Positions 17,903 to 27,264 of a DNA stretch of 64,000 nucleotides are shown piece by piece; positions within the stretch are counted from its first letter, which is position 1, and each line of letters opens with the position of its first letter. A program made the position numbers and the translations under genes. Source of the stretch: Vibrio agarivorans (GTDB lineage Bacteria; Pseudomonadota; Gammaproteobacteria; Enterobacterales; Vibrionaceae); contig NZ_JAUFQF010000002.1 of the NCBI RefSeq assembly GCF_030409635.1, forward strand, positions 186,001 through 250,000, in the 5' to 3' direction. The notes beneath the pieces were generated by a model. That model did no database searches, was not told the DNA's origin, and worked only from the letters and a program-made list of their open reading frames with translations.

Positions 17903-17919
17903 AGAATAGTGACTATTCC
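17903..17919. promoter_or_regulatory. Operator-like palindrome, copy 1
   Basis: GAATAGT-G-ACTATTC is a perfect 7-1-7 palindrome about 65-80 bp upstream of the small membrane protein gene. Its sequence recurs almost identically at 18099-18115, which suggests a specific repressor or activator site. Confidence 0.55.
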
Positions 17920-18096
17920 ATATTGCTTAATTATTTATATTTTTCTTTCCTTGCATTCACATCATCTATAAGCCATTGTTTTTGTTGACTTTATTCCTGT
18001 TGAGCATTGACTTAAATCACAAAGTGTTTAAAATTTTTGCGAATACGCGGGGTAATATATTAAGCGGTTACAGTCTACTTTATTCGCATGCTTAAA

Positions 18097-18136
18097 TTGG
18101 AATAGTCATTATTCCAAATGGAATAATGACTTGTTC
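18097..18136. promoter_or_regulatory. Operator-like palindrome, copy 2, with adjacent half copy
   Basis: TTGGAATA-gtcat-TATTCCAA is an 8-5-8 inverted repeat at 18097-18117. A partial direct copy follows immediately (GGAATAATGACTTGTTC, 18120-18136). The core matches copy 1 at 17903-17919. It is about 110-150 bp upstream of the chemoreceptor start. Confidence 0.55.
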
Positions 18137-18246
18137 TACAATCGCGCGTTGGATCTGAATTTATCTATCATTCCTAGAAAACACTATGCCAATATGCTGC
18201 GCAGATAGCAGGCAGAGAACAACACCAATCAGTCACTTGAGGTTTC

Positions 18247-20109
18247 ATGAAATTACGTACAAAAATTATTGCTGCAGGGTCTCTGGTTAGCTTGGTATCG
18301 CTAAGCCTATTGTCTGCTATCAATTATAATGCGCTCAGCAAAGAAGTTGAGAAGTCAACAGCCACCACGATTGATATCTCACTAGAGCAAGTTGCCGACA
18401 CACTTACGGCAACAATGGAAGGTAAGTTTCAGTTTGCAGACTACCTTTCTGAGCTGGTTGTGAATACTTCGCGTGATAATGCGACAACGATTTTTAATCA
18501 AAATCAGTTGCAAAATGTGTTTGTCACAGCGGGGATTGGCTATGAAAGCGATGGCTCCATTGTTCACAATGATAACAACTGGATCCCACCGTCTGATTGG
18601 GATTCACGTCAACGCCCTTGGTATATGCAGGCGAAAAATGAGCGTCAGCGTACAGTAACAGAGCCCTATGTTGATGAGGGAACAGGCAACATCCTTATCT
18701 CGGTATCTCAACCGGTTTATCAAGCCGGGCGACTTCATGGTGCCACTTTCTTTGACATCAACTTAAACACCCTCTCTGAGATAGTGAACCAAGCGGATGT
18801 GCCATACAGCACACTGTTTATCGTTGACCAAAATGGCACTATCATCGGCCATCCAAACAGCCGCTTAAACGGTCAACCGCTGACGAGCTACATTCCTGGG
18901 GGGGTGATCAGCTCAGAATTGTCGATATTTGACGTTGATGGTCGAGCTCACTATCTTGACTTCCATCCTGTGGCTCAAACTGATTGGTACGTGGGCATGA
19001 TCGTTGATCACGAGAAAACCTATCTACCTCTTGATGAGATGCGCAACAACTCTGTGATTACTGCAACGACGCTAGTCGCTATCGCTCTAGGACTATTTTT
19101 CTATATCTTACTTTGGTTGACAAGCCCATTACGTGAACTCGGCGCAGCGATGGACAACGTAGCCAGCGGCGATGGAGATCTCACTAAGCGCCTTGATACT
19201 AACACCGATGAAGAGTTCAGTTTACTAGCCAAAAGCTTCAACAACTTTGTTGGTAAAATTCAAGATCTGATCAAAGACAGTCAGCAAACGGCGCACAATA
19301 TCACCCACGTATCAGAGTCAACTCACGTTGCAGCAAACGATTCACGTCAACTTCTCAATACTCAGGTACTAGAAGTGGAGCAACTTGCTACTGCGATGAA
19401 CGAAATGTCGACGACCTGTTCGTTGGTTGCGGAAAATGCGCAAAATGCGGCTCAAGCCGCTCAGGCAGCTGACTCAGCAGCAGAAGAGGGCAACAGCATT
19501 GTTTCAAACACCTCAGAGTCGATTCAGACGCTCGCTCATCAGATGGAGCAAGCGTCCAATACTGTGCGTGAACTCGAGTCATCGACTGAGAACATTGAAT
19601 CTATTGTTAGTGTCATTAATGGCATTGCTGATCAAACCAACTTGCTGGCATTGAATGCTGCAATTGAAGCCGCTCGCGCGGGTGAATCTGGCCGCGGCTT
19701 TGCGGTAGTTGCTGACGAGGTTCGCACGTTGGCGCAGCGCACGACAGAATCAACAACTGAGATTCGCAACATGATTGAGCAGCTACAAGCCGGTGCTAAC
19801 ACAGCTGCCTCTGCTATGTCACAGAGCTATAACTTAGCGATTGATACCGTCGAGCAGGCTCACACAGCCAACCAATCACTGCACAGCATTAAAGAAGCGA
19901 TCTCACAGATCACTGAAATGAACATTCAGATCGCATCAGCGGCAGAAGAGCAGAGCTTGGTCGCTGAAGAGATTAATGGTAACACGGTCAACATCAAGGA
20001 TCTATCAAGCCAAGTTGCAGAGCGCTCGCAAGAGACTTCAAACTTAGTCGACGAACAAACTCGCCTGGTCGAAGAGCAATCATCGTCACTTAACAAGTTT
20101 ATTGTTTAA
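18247..20109 (+). CDS. Methyl-accepting chemotaxis protein with periplasmic Cache domain
   Basis: This 620-residue transducer has a first membrane helix at about 7-27 and a periplasmic Cache-type ligand domain at about 35-265 ([34 protein letters not shown]). A second helix lies at about 270-292, a HAMP domain at about 293-347, and the cytoplasmic signalling coiled coil to the end. The hairpin tip is intact ([17 protein letters not shown], about 480-496). There is no C-terminal CheR-binding pentapeptide. Cache domains of this type often bind amino acids or carboxylates; the ligand is not predictable. It is monocistronic with a strong terminator. Confidence 0.93.
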   Translation: MKLRTKIIAAGSLVSLVSLSLLSAINYNALSKEVEKSTATTIDISLEQVADTLTATMEGKFQFADYLSELVVNTSRDNATTIFNQNQLQNVFVTAGIGYESDGSIVHNDNNWIPPSDWDSRQRPWYMQAKNERQRTVTEPYVDEGTGNILISVSQPVYQAGRLHGATFFDINLNTLSEIVNQADVPYSTLFIVDQNGTIIGHPNSRLNGQPLTSYIPGGVISSELSIFDVDGRAHYLDFHPVAQTDWYVGMIVDHEKTYLPLDEMRNNSVITATTLVAIALGLFFYILLWLTSPLRELGAAMDNVASGDGDLTKRLDTNTDEEFSLLAKSFNNFVGKIQDLIKDSQQTAHNITHVSESTHVAANDSRQLLNTQVLEVEQLATAMNEMSTTCSLVAENAQNAAQAAQAADSAAEEGNSIVSNTSESIQTLAHQMEQASNTVRELESSTENIESIVSVINGIADQTNLLALNAAIEAARAGESGRGFAVVADEVRTLAQRTTESTTEIRNMIEQLQAGANTAASAMSQSYNLAIDTVEQAHTANQSLHSIKEAISQITEMNIQIASAAEEQSLVAEEINGNTVNIKDLSSQVAERSQETSNLVDEQTRLVEEQSSSLNKFIV

Positions 20110-20150
20110 ACTGTTAGGCTGGTTGACTGACGAACTGACATAAACAGAAC

Positions 20151-20192
20151 AAAAAGCGCAGAGATTGATTTTATCGTCTCTGCGCTTTTTTT
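20151..20192. terminator. Strong bidirectional intrinsic terminator
   Basis: A 14-bp stem (20151-20164 with 20177-20190) has a 12-nt loop. AAAAAGCGC on the left and GCGCTTTTTTT on the right provide U-tracts for both the chemoreceptor gene and the convergent acyltransferase gene. Confidence 0.9.
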
Positions 20193-20216
20193 ACATTGAA
20201 GGTTACAGCCTTTGGC

Positions 20217-22079
20217 TCACTGCTTTAGCCAGCGCGCTATATCATTAGTGAGAGTATTCACCACCACTAACGAGCCCTGCTGCGATAGGTGCCCATAGTC
20301 ACTAAATAGCATCTCACCATTCAGTTTGTATTCACAGACGCCGGCCTCACATAAAGAGGGCATAGGGTTGATGAAGTCACCGCTGGTGATAATAAACTCA
20401 AGCTCTTGGTTTATCGCCTCTTTTATTGTATTCGGCCAAGCGTTCGAGGCTTTTCCCTGCCCTTTTTGGTCATCAATAATCGACACATCAGTAATAAACT
20501 GTGGCGATTGACCAAACACCAAATAACGTACCCCTAGGTTATCCAGCTTCTCTAGAGTCGACGTCAGGCGATCAAGACCCGCCTTTTGATGATCGCTCCA
20601 TTTAGCCGAGAGAAAGACCACATCAATATCAAGCGCTTCGATTAGCTCAAGTGCATTACGATTAAACTCATCGCAATACGGTAACGCGAAAGATTCAAAC
20701 GTCATGATAGGCGGACAGCCGGCGGAGGCATACTTAATCAGTGTCAACTGTTGATGCTTCGCTAGTGATTCAAACCCTTTGGTGTAATGGTTCAAGAAGG
20801 AATCACCCCACATCAGAACCCGCTCCCCCTTTGGCGAGTCAACGAGGGTACATTCCTTATAGTCCCAGTCAGGGTAGTGTTTGGCATTCATCAAAAAACA
20901 GGGGTCAGAGGTTGGTTGGGACGTTGCCAGCAATTCTGTCGGTTGACGCTCCACACTCACAACTTGCACAGTGATAGCGAAGGTAACAAAAGAAGCAATA
21001 CCCGCTCCCGATATCGAAAACACCTGTTTGCGTGACAGCACTTTGCGTCGACGTATGGGTTGCTCGACCCAGTAATAACTTGCCATAGCAAAAGTGAAGC
21101 TTAGCGCGATCACCATTAGCGAGTCCCACACTGACAGCGGTGCTAGGCGATAATACTTAAAGAACACCGTAATGGGCCAGTGCACTAAGTAGAGAGAATA
21201 AGACAGCAAGCCTACATACACCACAGGCTTTAGCGCCAACCCGCGTTGCACCCAACTAGGCTGAGTATTGGAAAACGAACCAGACGCTATAATCGCTGCC
21301 GCTCCCAAACATGGTAACAGTGCACTCAAGCCGGGAAAAGCAGTGTCTTTGTCATAAAGCACGGCGGCAGATACAATCGCGACGAGACCGATGACCCCGA
21401 GCAGGTTTGCTGCAAAAGCCGTTCGTAACTTAAACGGTGGCGCGGCGGCTAACACAGCACCCAGCAAAATCTCCCAACCTCGTGTTGGTAACAAGAAGTA
21501 ATTGGCTGAAGCGGCTTTATCCATCAAAAACCAACTCAAAGCAAAGCTCGCAATCAGCGGTGGATAGAGCGCTAGATACCAGTTCTTGTTAAGCCATCGA
21601 TAAACGGCTGCGACATAAATAGGCGCAAAGATGTAATACTGCTCTTCAAGAGACAAAGACCAAGTATGAAGCAGCGGTTTAAGCTCAGCAGCAGACCCAA
21701 AATAGTTGGTTGTTTTCCAGAAAAAAAGGTTCGAAATAAACGTTAAAGAAGCAACAAGTGATTGAAGGTATTGATGATAAAGCTCAGGAAGAAACAGAGC
21801 GTGAGCCACAACGGTTGTAAGCAACAAGGTAAAAAACAGTGCCGGCATAATCCGTTTGGCACGTCGATAATAGAACTCGGTGATAGAGAATGTCCCATTA
21901 TCAAGCATATGCAGTAAGCTGAGCATAATCACATAACCGGATATAACGAAGAAGACATCAACGCCGATATAGCCGCCACTCAACTGCTCAAAGCCTGCGT
22001 GAAACAATACCACCACTAATACGGCAACCGCTCTCAAGCCATCCACATCGGGGCGATAGTTTATCGGTTTTCCTTGCAT
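20217..22079 (-). CDS. Membrane O-acyltransferase (acyltransferase-3) with C-terminal SGNH domain
   Basis: This 620-residue protein is of the OafA/OatA type. The N-terminal 370 residues carry about ten to eleven membrane helices and the acyltransferase-3 opening RPDVDGLRAVAVLVVVLFH with the conserved RxxxVLxVxxxH histidine. The C-terminal SGNH domain (about 400-620) has the GDS nucleophile motif (MWGDSFLNHY) and a DYGHLS catalytic Asp-His pair. Such enzymes transfer acetyl groups to periplasmic glycans (LPS O-antigen, exopolysaccharide or peptidoglycan). No polysaccharide gene is adjacent, so the acceptor is unknown. Monocistronic. Confidence 0.92.
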   Translation of the reverse strand: MQGKPINYRPDVDGLRAVAVLVVVLFHAGFEQLSGGYIGVDVFFVISGYVIMLSLLHMLDNGTFSITEFYYRRAKRIMPALFFTLLLTTVVAHALFLPELYHQYLQSLVASLTFISNLFFWKTTNYFGSAAELKPLLHTWSLSLEEQYYIFAPIYVAAVYRWLNKNWYLALYPPLIASFALSWFLMDKAASANYFLLPTRGWEILLGAVLAAAPPFKLRTAFAANLLGVIGLVAIVSAAVLYDKDTAFPGLSALLPCLGAAAIIASGSFSNTQPSWVQRGLALKPVVYVGLLSYSLYLVHWPITVFFKYYRLAPLSVWDSLMVIALSFTFAMASYYWVEQPIRRRKVLSRKQVFSISGAGIASFVTFAITVQVVSVERQPTELLATSQPTSDPCFLMNAKHYPDWDYKECTLVDSPKGERVLMWGDSFLNHYTKGFESLAKHQQLTLIKYASAGCPPIMTFESFALPYCDEFNRNALELIEALDIDVVFLSAKWSDHQKAGLDRLTSTLEKLDNLGVRYLVFGQSPQFITDVSIIDDQKGQGKASNAWPNTIKEAINQELEFIITSGDFINPMPSLCEAGVCEYKLNGEMLFSDYGHLSQQGSLVVVNTLTNDIARWLKQ

Positions 22080-22422
22080 TTATATTCCCTATTCACCCAA
22101 ATAATAGGTGGGTGTGTTTTCCTCAACTTTTGAACTAAGAATATCCCGTATTTTCTTTGACTATGGTCTGAATTTTGACTGAAAAGGCCAAGCTAAGACT
22201 GACGAATACTCTCATCATGTAACCTAAACTTTAAATCCAGTTGCTAGCACGTAATTTGCGTTAACAACTCTTTACGAGTGCTTTTTAACTTCGTTAAAAC
22301 ACCGTTTTTTTACAAGATCCAGATCACATCTTTTTTTTTCGTCACGCTCTTTGCAATTAACTGCTGCTAACCTCGGGCGCACTTTGAATGAATCAAGGTT
22401 AAAACTATAAGGAGTGTTCTTG
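22080..22422. promoter_or_regulatory. Divergent intergenic region
   Basis: The 343 bp hold no gene. There are long T-runs (22307-22313 and 22331-22340) and one CRP-like half-site around 22320-22331 with a poor partner. AAGGAG at 22409-22414 serves the symporter start. Nothing else is apparent. Confidence 0.4.
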
Positions 22423-23733
22423 ATGAATACCAAGCAACCAATGTCGCTTACTGGCCGTGTAATCCTGGGGATGGTTACCGGTATTCTTACTGGATTTTTT
22501 ATTCAAAATTTCTTGGCTGATGTCAGCTTCATTCACGACTATCTCGTGAATGGTCTTTTTGAAGTCGGTGGACAAATCTTTATCTCCAGCTTACAAATGC
22601 TGGTTGTGCCACTGATTTTCGTTTCTCTTGTATGCGGTACAAGCTCTCTACAAGATATTACAACCCTGGGCCGTATGGGTGGTAAAACGCTTGGCTTCTA
22701 CCTCATTACAACAGCAGTAGCGATTACCCTTGCATTGACGATGGGCAACCTATTCCAACCTGGTGCAGGTGCAGACCTGACAGCGGCAGCAAGCTTCCAA
22801 TCTGCTGAAGCGCCGTCTCTTGGCCAAGTTGTGATTAACATGTTCCCTAAAAACCCAATTGCTTCTATGGCACAGGGTAATACCCTCCAAATTATTGTCT
22901 TCGCCATTTTATTTGGTATTGCAATCAGTGCTGCGGGTGAACCAGGTAAACGTGTTGCTAACGCTTTCTCTGACCTAAATGAAGTGATCATGAAGCTTGT
23001 TGCGCTATTAATGAACATCGCACCGTTCGGCGTGTTCTTCCTAATGGCAAAACTGTTCTCTGGTCTTGGTCTTGGCGCTATCTGGAGTTTAGGTGGATAC
23101 TTCCTTGTTCTAACCGGTACACTACTGCTTCACGGTCTAGTGACCTACGGTGTACTATTGAAAAGCATTACGGGTCTGAGCCCAACGCTCTTCTTGCGTA
23201 AGATGGAAGATGCGATCATGTTCGCCTTCTCTACGGCATCATCAAACGCGACGATTCCCGTCACGCTTGAGACAGTGAAAAACCGTCTAGGTGTGAAAAA
23301 CCGCGTAGCATCATTCACTGTGCCTCTTGGTGCAACAGTGAACATGGATGGCACGGCCATCATGCAAGGTGTTGCTACCGCATTTATCGCGCAAGCGTTT
23401 AACATCGACCTTACGATGGGTGATTACCTAGCTGTTATCCTAACCGCAACTCTGGCTTCTGTTGGTACTGCGGGCGTTCCTGGTGTTGGTCTTATCATGC
23501 TAGCGATGGTTCTTAACCAAGTTGGCCTACCACTAGAAGGTATCGCTCTGATTATGGGTGTTGACCGTCTACTGGATATGATTCGTACCGCTGTAAACAT
23601 CACAGGTGACAGTGCCGCTTCTGTCATCGTTGCGCACTCAGAGGGCGCGCTAGATAGAGATCGCTTTAACGACCCACTCGCGGGTGAAAAGGAAGAAGAA
23701 GTTCACTTCGTTCCTGCCGAAGAAGGCAAGTAA
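22423..23733 (+). CDS. Dicarboxylate/amino acid:cation symporter (GltP/DAACS family)
   Basis: This 436-residue inner-membrane protein starts at ATG 22423, eight bases after AAGGAG; the TTG nine bases earlier is rejected. It has eight membrane helices with two re-entrant hairpins. The substrate- and Na+-binding signatures of the family are present: SSNATIPVTLE (serine-rich hairpin), NMDGTAIMQGVATAFIAQAF and the later TAVNITGDSAASVIVA. Members import glutamate, aspartate or C4-dicarboxylates with Na+ or H+. Exact substrate is uncertain. Monocistronic with its own terminator. Confidence 0.92.
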   Translation: MNTKQPMSLTGRVILGMVTGILTGFFIQNFLADVSFIHDYLVNGLFEVGGQIFISSLQMLVVPLIFVSLVCGTSSLQDITTLGRMGGKTLGFYLITTAVAITLALTMGNLFQPGAGADLTAAASFQSAEAPSLGQVVINMFPKNPIASMAQGNTLQIIVFAILFGIAISAAGEPGKRVANAFSDLNEVIMKLVALLMNIAPFGVFFLMAKLFSGLGLGAIWSLGGYFLVLTGTLLLHGLVTYGVLLKSITGLSPTLFLRKMEDAIMFAFSTASSNATIPVTLETVKNRLGVKNRVASFTVPLGATVNMDGTAIMQGVATAFIAQAFNIDLTMGDYLAVILTATLASVGTAGVPGVGLIMLAMVLNQVGLPLEGIALIMGVDRLLDMIRTAVNITGDSAASVIVAHSEGALDRDRFNDPLAGEKEEEVHFVPAEEGK

Positions 23734-23751
23734 TTCGTTAATCTTGTTATA

Positions 23752-23786
23752 AAAAAGCGCCAAGGCCCCCAGCCTTGGCGCTTTTT
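23752..23786. terminator. Strong bidirectional intrinsic terminator
   Basis: A 15-bp perfect stem (23752-23766 with 23772-23786) closes a CCCCA loop and is flanked by A5 and T5. It serves the symporter gene and the convergent metalloprotease gene. Confidence 0.92.
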
Positions 23787-23798
23787 CGGTTATAGTCA

Positions 23799-26700
23799 TT
23801 ACTGTTTCACAAAAGCTTCAATCTCACCTAAAGCCATATTCCCAGCCTTATTCAGCTCTAAGCGAATATATCGAACACCACTCTCTGGCAGCTCTCCACT
23901 GGTAAACTCAAAGAGTTGAGCTTCACCCAATGATTCGAAATAGAGTGAAGGTTGCGACCAAACCGTTGACCTTTCGTTATCCAATAAGCTAATTGTCGCG
24001 CCATTAATGGTATTCGAATCATACTTATTTCGATTAGTCAGTAATAGTTGATCGATGTTCAGCAACTCTTCTAGGTCTATCTCGAGCCAATGGCTATAAC
24101 CCCATTTGGTATGATAGTAAGTCCCCGTATCATCATCATTTATTTTGCTCCTAGAGTGTTTGTCACTATGCTCAGATGATGCTGAAACAGGCTTGTTTAA
24201 TGCGACATTCACTCCCTCAAGTTTCATACCGCTCCAGCGGGTTGAACCATCAATTGGCAGTGTGTCATGATCTAACGAGTCACAATATTGATCACTCTCA
24301 TATCGATAATATTTATTAGCATCCGCTATAGGGAGAGCAAACGTTGCTATTTGGCTCTTAGCCTCATCTGTTACTTCCTGCCCCCAACTTTCAATCACTG
24401 GGGTAAAATCCATACCTGATGCATAAGCAATCGCAATCGCTAACCAGTCATTTTGACTCAACGACTTTGCTTCTTCTCTTTCAAAAATGCTCAGGCCAAT
24501 TTTATCTCGATAGTGTATCCAGTTTTCATCACTTCTTACTGCCTCTTCATACTCGCGAAGTAATATGTGAAGACGAGGGTATAAGTGCCAGCCATTTTGT
24601 AGCAGTCCATTCTCTTCAATTTGCATCATCATCTGTAGATAGAGTGCAGGCCCAGCGCGCCAATCACTACCTAGATTTAAGCTGGCCATGTAGGCCGAAG
24701 GATCGTTTTGATGGAACGCTTCCTGTAAGTGGGAGAAATAGACATCACTGTTTAAGTTTGAGCACTCTGTCAGTTTTCCTGTGTTTGCACGGAACATTGA
24801 CTTGCTGTAATAGGCGTAAAAGTTAGTCGCACTATGCCCGGTAAAGCCAGTGAAGCGGAGACGACTCTTTTCCAATCCATGTCCAAGTTCATGAATATCA
24901 CCATGTCCAACTGGGTCAAAAGGCCAATTCGCATCATACGGGTTTCCTGAGCATCCAGCACCACATGTCGCTTGATCAGCATTCATGTGCTTAGTATGGT
25001 GTTGTGTACGTACCTCTAAGCCTTTAGATTTCGCCCAATCAATAATTTCAGGAACTTCATCAATACCTGGACCTTGGTAACCTGCCAATACGTGCGGGTA
25101 GTTATGAGTATATCTTTCAACTGCATTAATTAGCTCATTACCATTATCAAAAACCGGATTGGCCATAGTAATGCCCATTTTCATTGCCGTGGAGTGTACT
25201 TCAAAATGGTTAGTCGAAATTTCAGCCCAGTCGAACTCGTTTTTACTTAACTCTTGCTCAAAATAACTAGAGTCTCCCCAACCTGGATAATGCGGATGCT
25301 CGCCAACATTCGAGAACAAAAGCGCAATCGGAGTCTCTTTCGTTCCAGACATCTCTACTTGTATTGGGCCACCATAAGGTGAAGTAAATTGAATCGTTTC
25401 ACCTGGCTCAATCGGAATAGCAGTGGAGCGCAAGAATTTAGGACGCTTGTAACCATTTTGTTCAAACTCTTTTGTTGAAGTGCTACGTTGAGTATTCACA
25501 AATACCTTTGCTTCTATATCACTTGAGCTATCTTGGCGTTTAACTGTAACCGTTTGACCAGGAAGAGCATAAGCACCTGTAGACTTAAAGCCACCATGAT
25601 TAACAAGTTCAACGCCTTTATTATCTGGAATTATATGACTAAAATCACTGCGACTAAAATTACCTAAGTCAGGTTGAGCCGGTGTATTGATTCGATAGTT
25701 GTGAATCACATGATCAGCAAAATAAGCCTGTAAGAACGCTAAGGTCTCTGTCGTATCATAACTCATTGGGTAGGTGATATTTTGGCGATAGTCGTCGGCT
25801 AATAGAATAATTGCCTTCAGGTAAGCAGGTAGATCACTCTCAAATATATTGATTTTGTTACTATCCAGTTGATTCACCCAATTGTGTATGTCATCAACAC
25901 CTTGTTTAAACTCCTCATTATAAACATCACTATTGCAAGAACCCTGACACTCTGAAATATCAAAGCTGAAACTATTGTCTCGTAGATGTGTCAGTAACTG
26001 GTAAGTCGGAGCGATACTCTCGTCGATTGCCTCATAATCTGCAGTAGGATCGTAACTATTTAGTCCCGTTTGTGCCCAATAGTTTTTGCTCACTGAGCGA
26101 ATAGCATAGTGTTCAAAAATCGGTATGCTCAGTTCGTTCTTATCTCTGAAGTGATTCGTAAATAGCAGTGGTATACCCAAAGCTTCGGCTCTTTTTACCT
26201 GCTCGTAAACCACACCTATATCGTCTTCAGGGTTATAGTGACTAGACAGAATCAGCAAGTCTGTATCAGCATCAATACATGAACTCAATGCTTGCCCATT
26301 ACAACTAAATACTCCCTCATTATAGGCAACGCTTTCACCAAACTCCTCACCTAACCACTCTTTAAGCTTACTATCTTCTTTAAACCAATAGCTTTCATCA
26401 TGATGCGCAATAACCACGTTTATTTTATCTGCGAGAATTTCTTGTCTGCTTTTACCAATAAGCCAATCAAGGGCATTATTATAGAACGACCAAAAGTCGT
26501 CATTCACCTCGCGGTCAAATCTTGCAATATTTTGCGGGTTCGTCGCTAAGAATAGGTAACGTTGATTTTTGTTTTCACCAATGATACCGACACTATTATT
26601 TACTTTACCGTTACCAAAAGAGTAGTTCCCTGGCAATATGGAATAATTGACACCATAGGTTGCTGCAAAGTTGACTGAATCATGACTCGGGTTCCAGGTA

Positions 26701-26921
26701 ATATTATCCAGGCTAGTCTCGTCCCCTTTAGCCTGACCATCTTCAGTTAAATTAAACAGATTTCTCTTAATTGCCTGCAATTTAATCTGATGTTCTTCAA
26801 TCCCTTGTATTGCATTGAGTAGATGAGTATTGTCTTTTGTACCAGAGGCGCTTTGTGCTGGCAAAGCCATAAATACACAAAGTGCAAGCGTACTTAGCGA
26901 CATGACGTTTGATGATTTCAT
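23799..26921 (-). CDS. Secreted M60-family (enhancin/ImpA-like) zinc metalloprotease with C-terminal discoidin-type domain
   Basis: This 1040-residue protein has a signal peptide (cleavage near residue 25, AQSA-SGTK), a long N-terminal region (about 30-440) and a beta-rich segment before the catalytic part. The M60 peptidase core carries HELGH at residues 677-681, followed by a conserved-looking NFYAYY segment. The last 130 residues (about 905-1040; ALNKPVSASSEHSD) match an F5/8 type C (galactose-binding-like) module that could bind glycans. M60/ImpA proteases cleave mucin-like glycoproteins, so a role in degrading host or animal mucus is inferred. AAAGGGTG precedes the ATG. Monocistronic. 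Confidence 0.88.
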   Translation of the reverse strand: MKSSNVMSLSTLALCVFMALPAQSASGTKDNTHLLNAIQGIEEHQIKLQAIKRNLFNLTEDGQAKGDETSLDNITWNPSHDSVNFAATYGVNYSILPGNYSFGNGKVNNSVGIIGENKNQRYLFLATNPQNIARFDREVNDDFWSFYNNALDWLIGKSRQEILADKINVVIAHHDESYWFKEDSKLKEWLGEEFGESVAYNEGVFSCNGQALSSCIDADTDLLILSSHYNPEDDIGVVYEQVKRAEALGIPLLFTNHFRDKNELSIPIFEHYAIRSVSKNYWAQTGLNSYDPTADYEAIDESIAPTYQLLTHLRDNSFSFDISECQGSCNSDVYNEEFKQGVDDIHNWVNQLDSNKINIFESDLPAYLKAIILLADDYRQNITYPMSYDTTETLAFLQAYFADHVIHNYRINTPAQPDLGNFSRSDFSHIIPDNKGVELVNHGGFKSTGAYALPGQTVTVKRQDSSSDIEAKVFVNTQRSTSTKEFEQNGYKRPKFLRSTAIPIEPGETIQFTSPYGGPIQVEMSGTKETPIALLFSNVGEHPHYPGWGDSSYFEQELSKNEFDWAEISTNHFEVHSTAMKMGITMANPVFDNGNELINAVERYTHNYPHVLAGYQGPGIDEVPEIIDWAKSKGLEVRTQHHTKHMNADQATCGAGCSGNPYDANWPFDPVGHGDIHELGHGLEKSRLRFTGFTGHSATNFYAYYSKSMFRANTGKLTECSNLNSDVYFSHLQEAFHQNDPSAYMASLNLGSDWRAGPALYLQMMMQIEENGLLQNGWHLYPRLHILLREYEEAVRSDENWIHYRDKIGLSIFEREEAKSLSQNDWLAIAIAYASGMDFTPVIESWGQEVTDEAKSQIATFALPIADANKYYRYESDQYCDSLDHDTLPIDGSTRWSGMKLEGVNVALNKPVSASSEHSDKHSRSKINDDDTGTYYHTKWGYSHWLEIDLEELLNIDQLLLTNRNKYDSNTINGATISLLDNERSTVWSQPSLYFESLGEAQLFEFTSGELPESGVRYIRLELNKAGNMALGEIEAFVKQ

Positions 26922-27264
26922 GAGACACCCTTTCTTTATTAGAATATAAACTTCCCTTTCACTTCGGAAGTATAAAAACCTTAGTATTAGTTAGGTATAT
27001 ATTCCAAGTTAATTGCTGCTAATTGAACCAAAGTATCAAATTACAGCAACTCTCATCATCCTTGTGAATATTTAAACCCAAAAACATACTTATGAGCAAT
27101 ATAAACATCAGCTATTATTCGTGTTATTTGGAGTGAATATTTTAAATTCTAATCTCAATCTAACAGTCAATTTAGAAACATCTTTTTGACTCATTCGTCA
27201 CACTTGAACAACCGCAAAATGGTTAGACTAGAGAGGTTGTCCCTGTCTCGCCATGGAGGAATCA
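26922..27264. promoter_or_regulatory. Divergent intergenic region
   Basis: The 343 bp are AT-rich and contain no gene or obvious repeat. GGAGGA at 27255-27260 is the ribosome-binding site for nhaD. No clear operator was found. Confidence 0.4.

Larger units (their letters stand above)
17841..18246. promoter_or_regulatory. Divergent control region between the HlyD pair and the chemoreceptor
   Basis: The 406 bp are AT-rich and carry no gene. They hold two copies of a palindrome with consensus GAATAGTSAYTATTCC, described separately, and a weak CRP-like site near 18007-18024 (half-site TGTGA on the minus strand with spacer and imperfect second half). Control of both flanking genes from this region is plausible. 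Confidence 0.55.
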
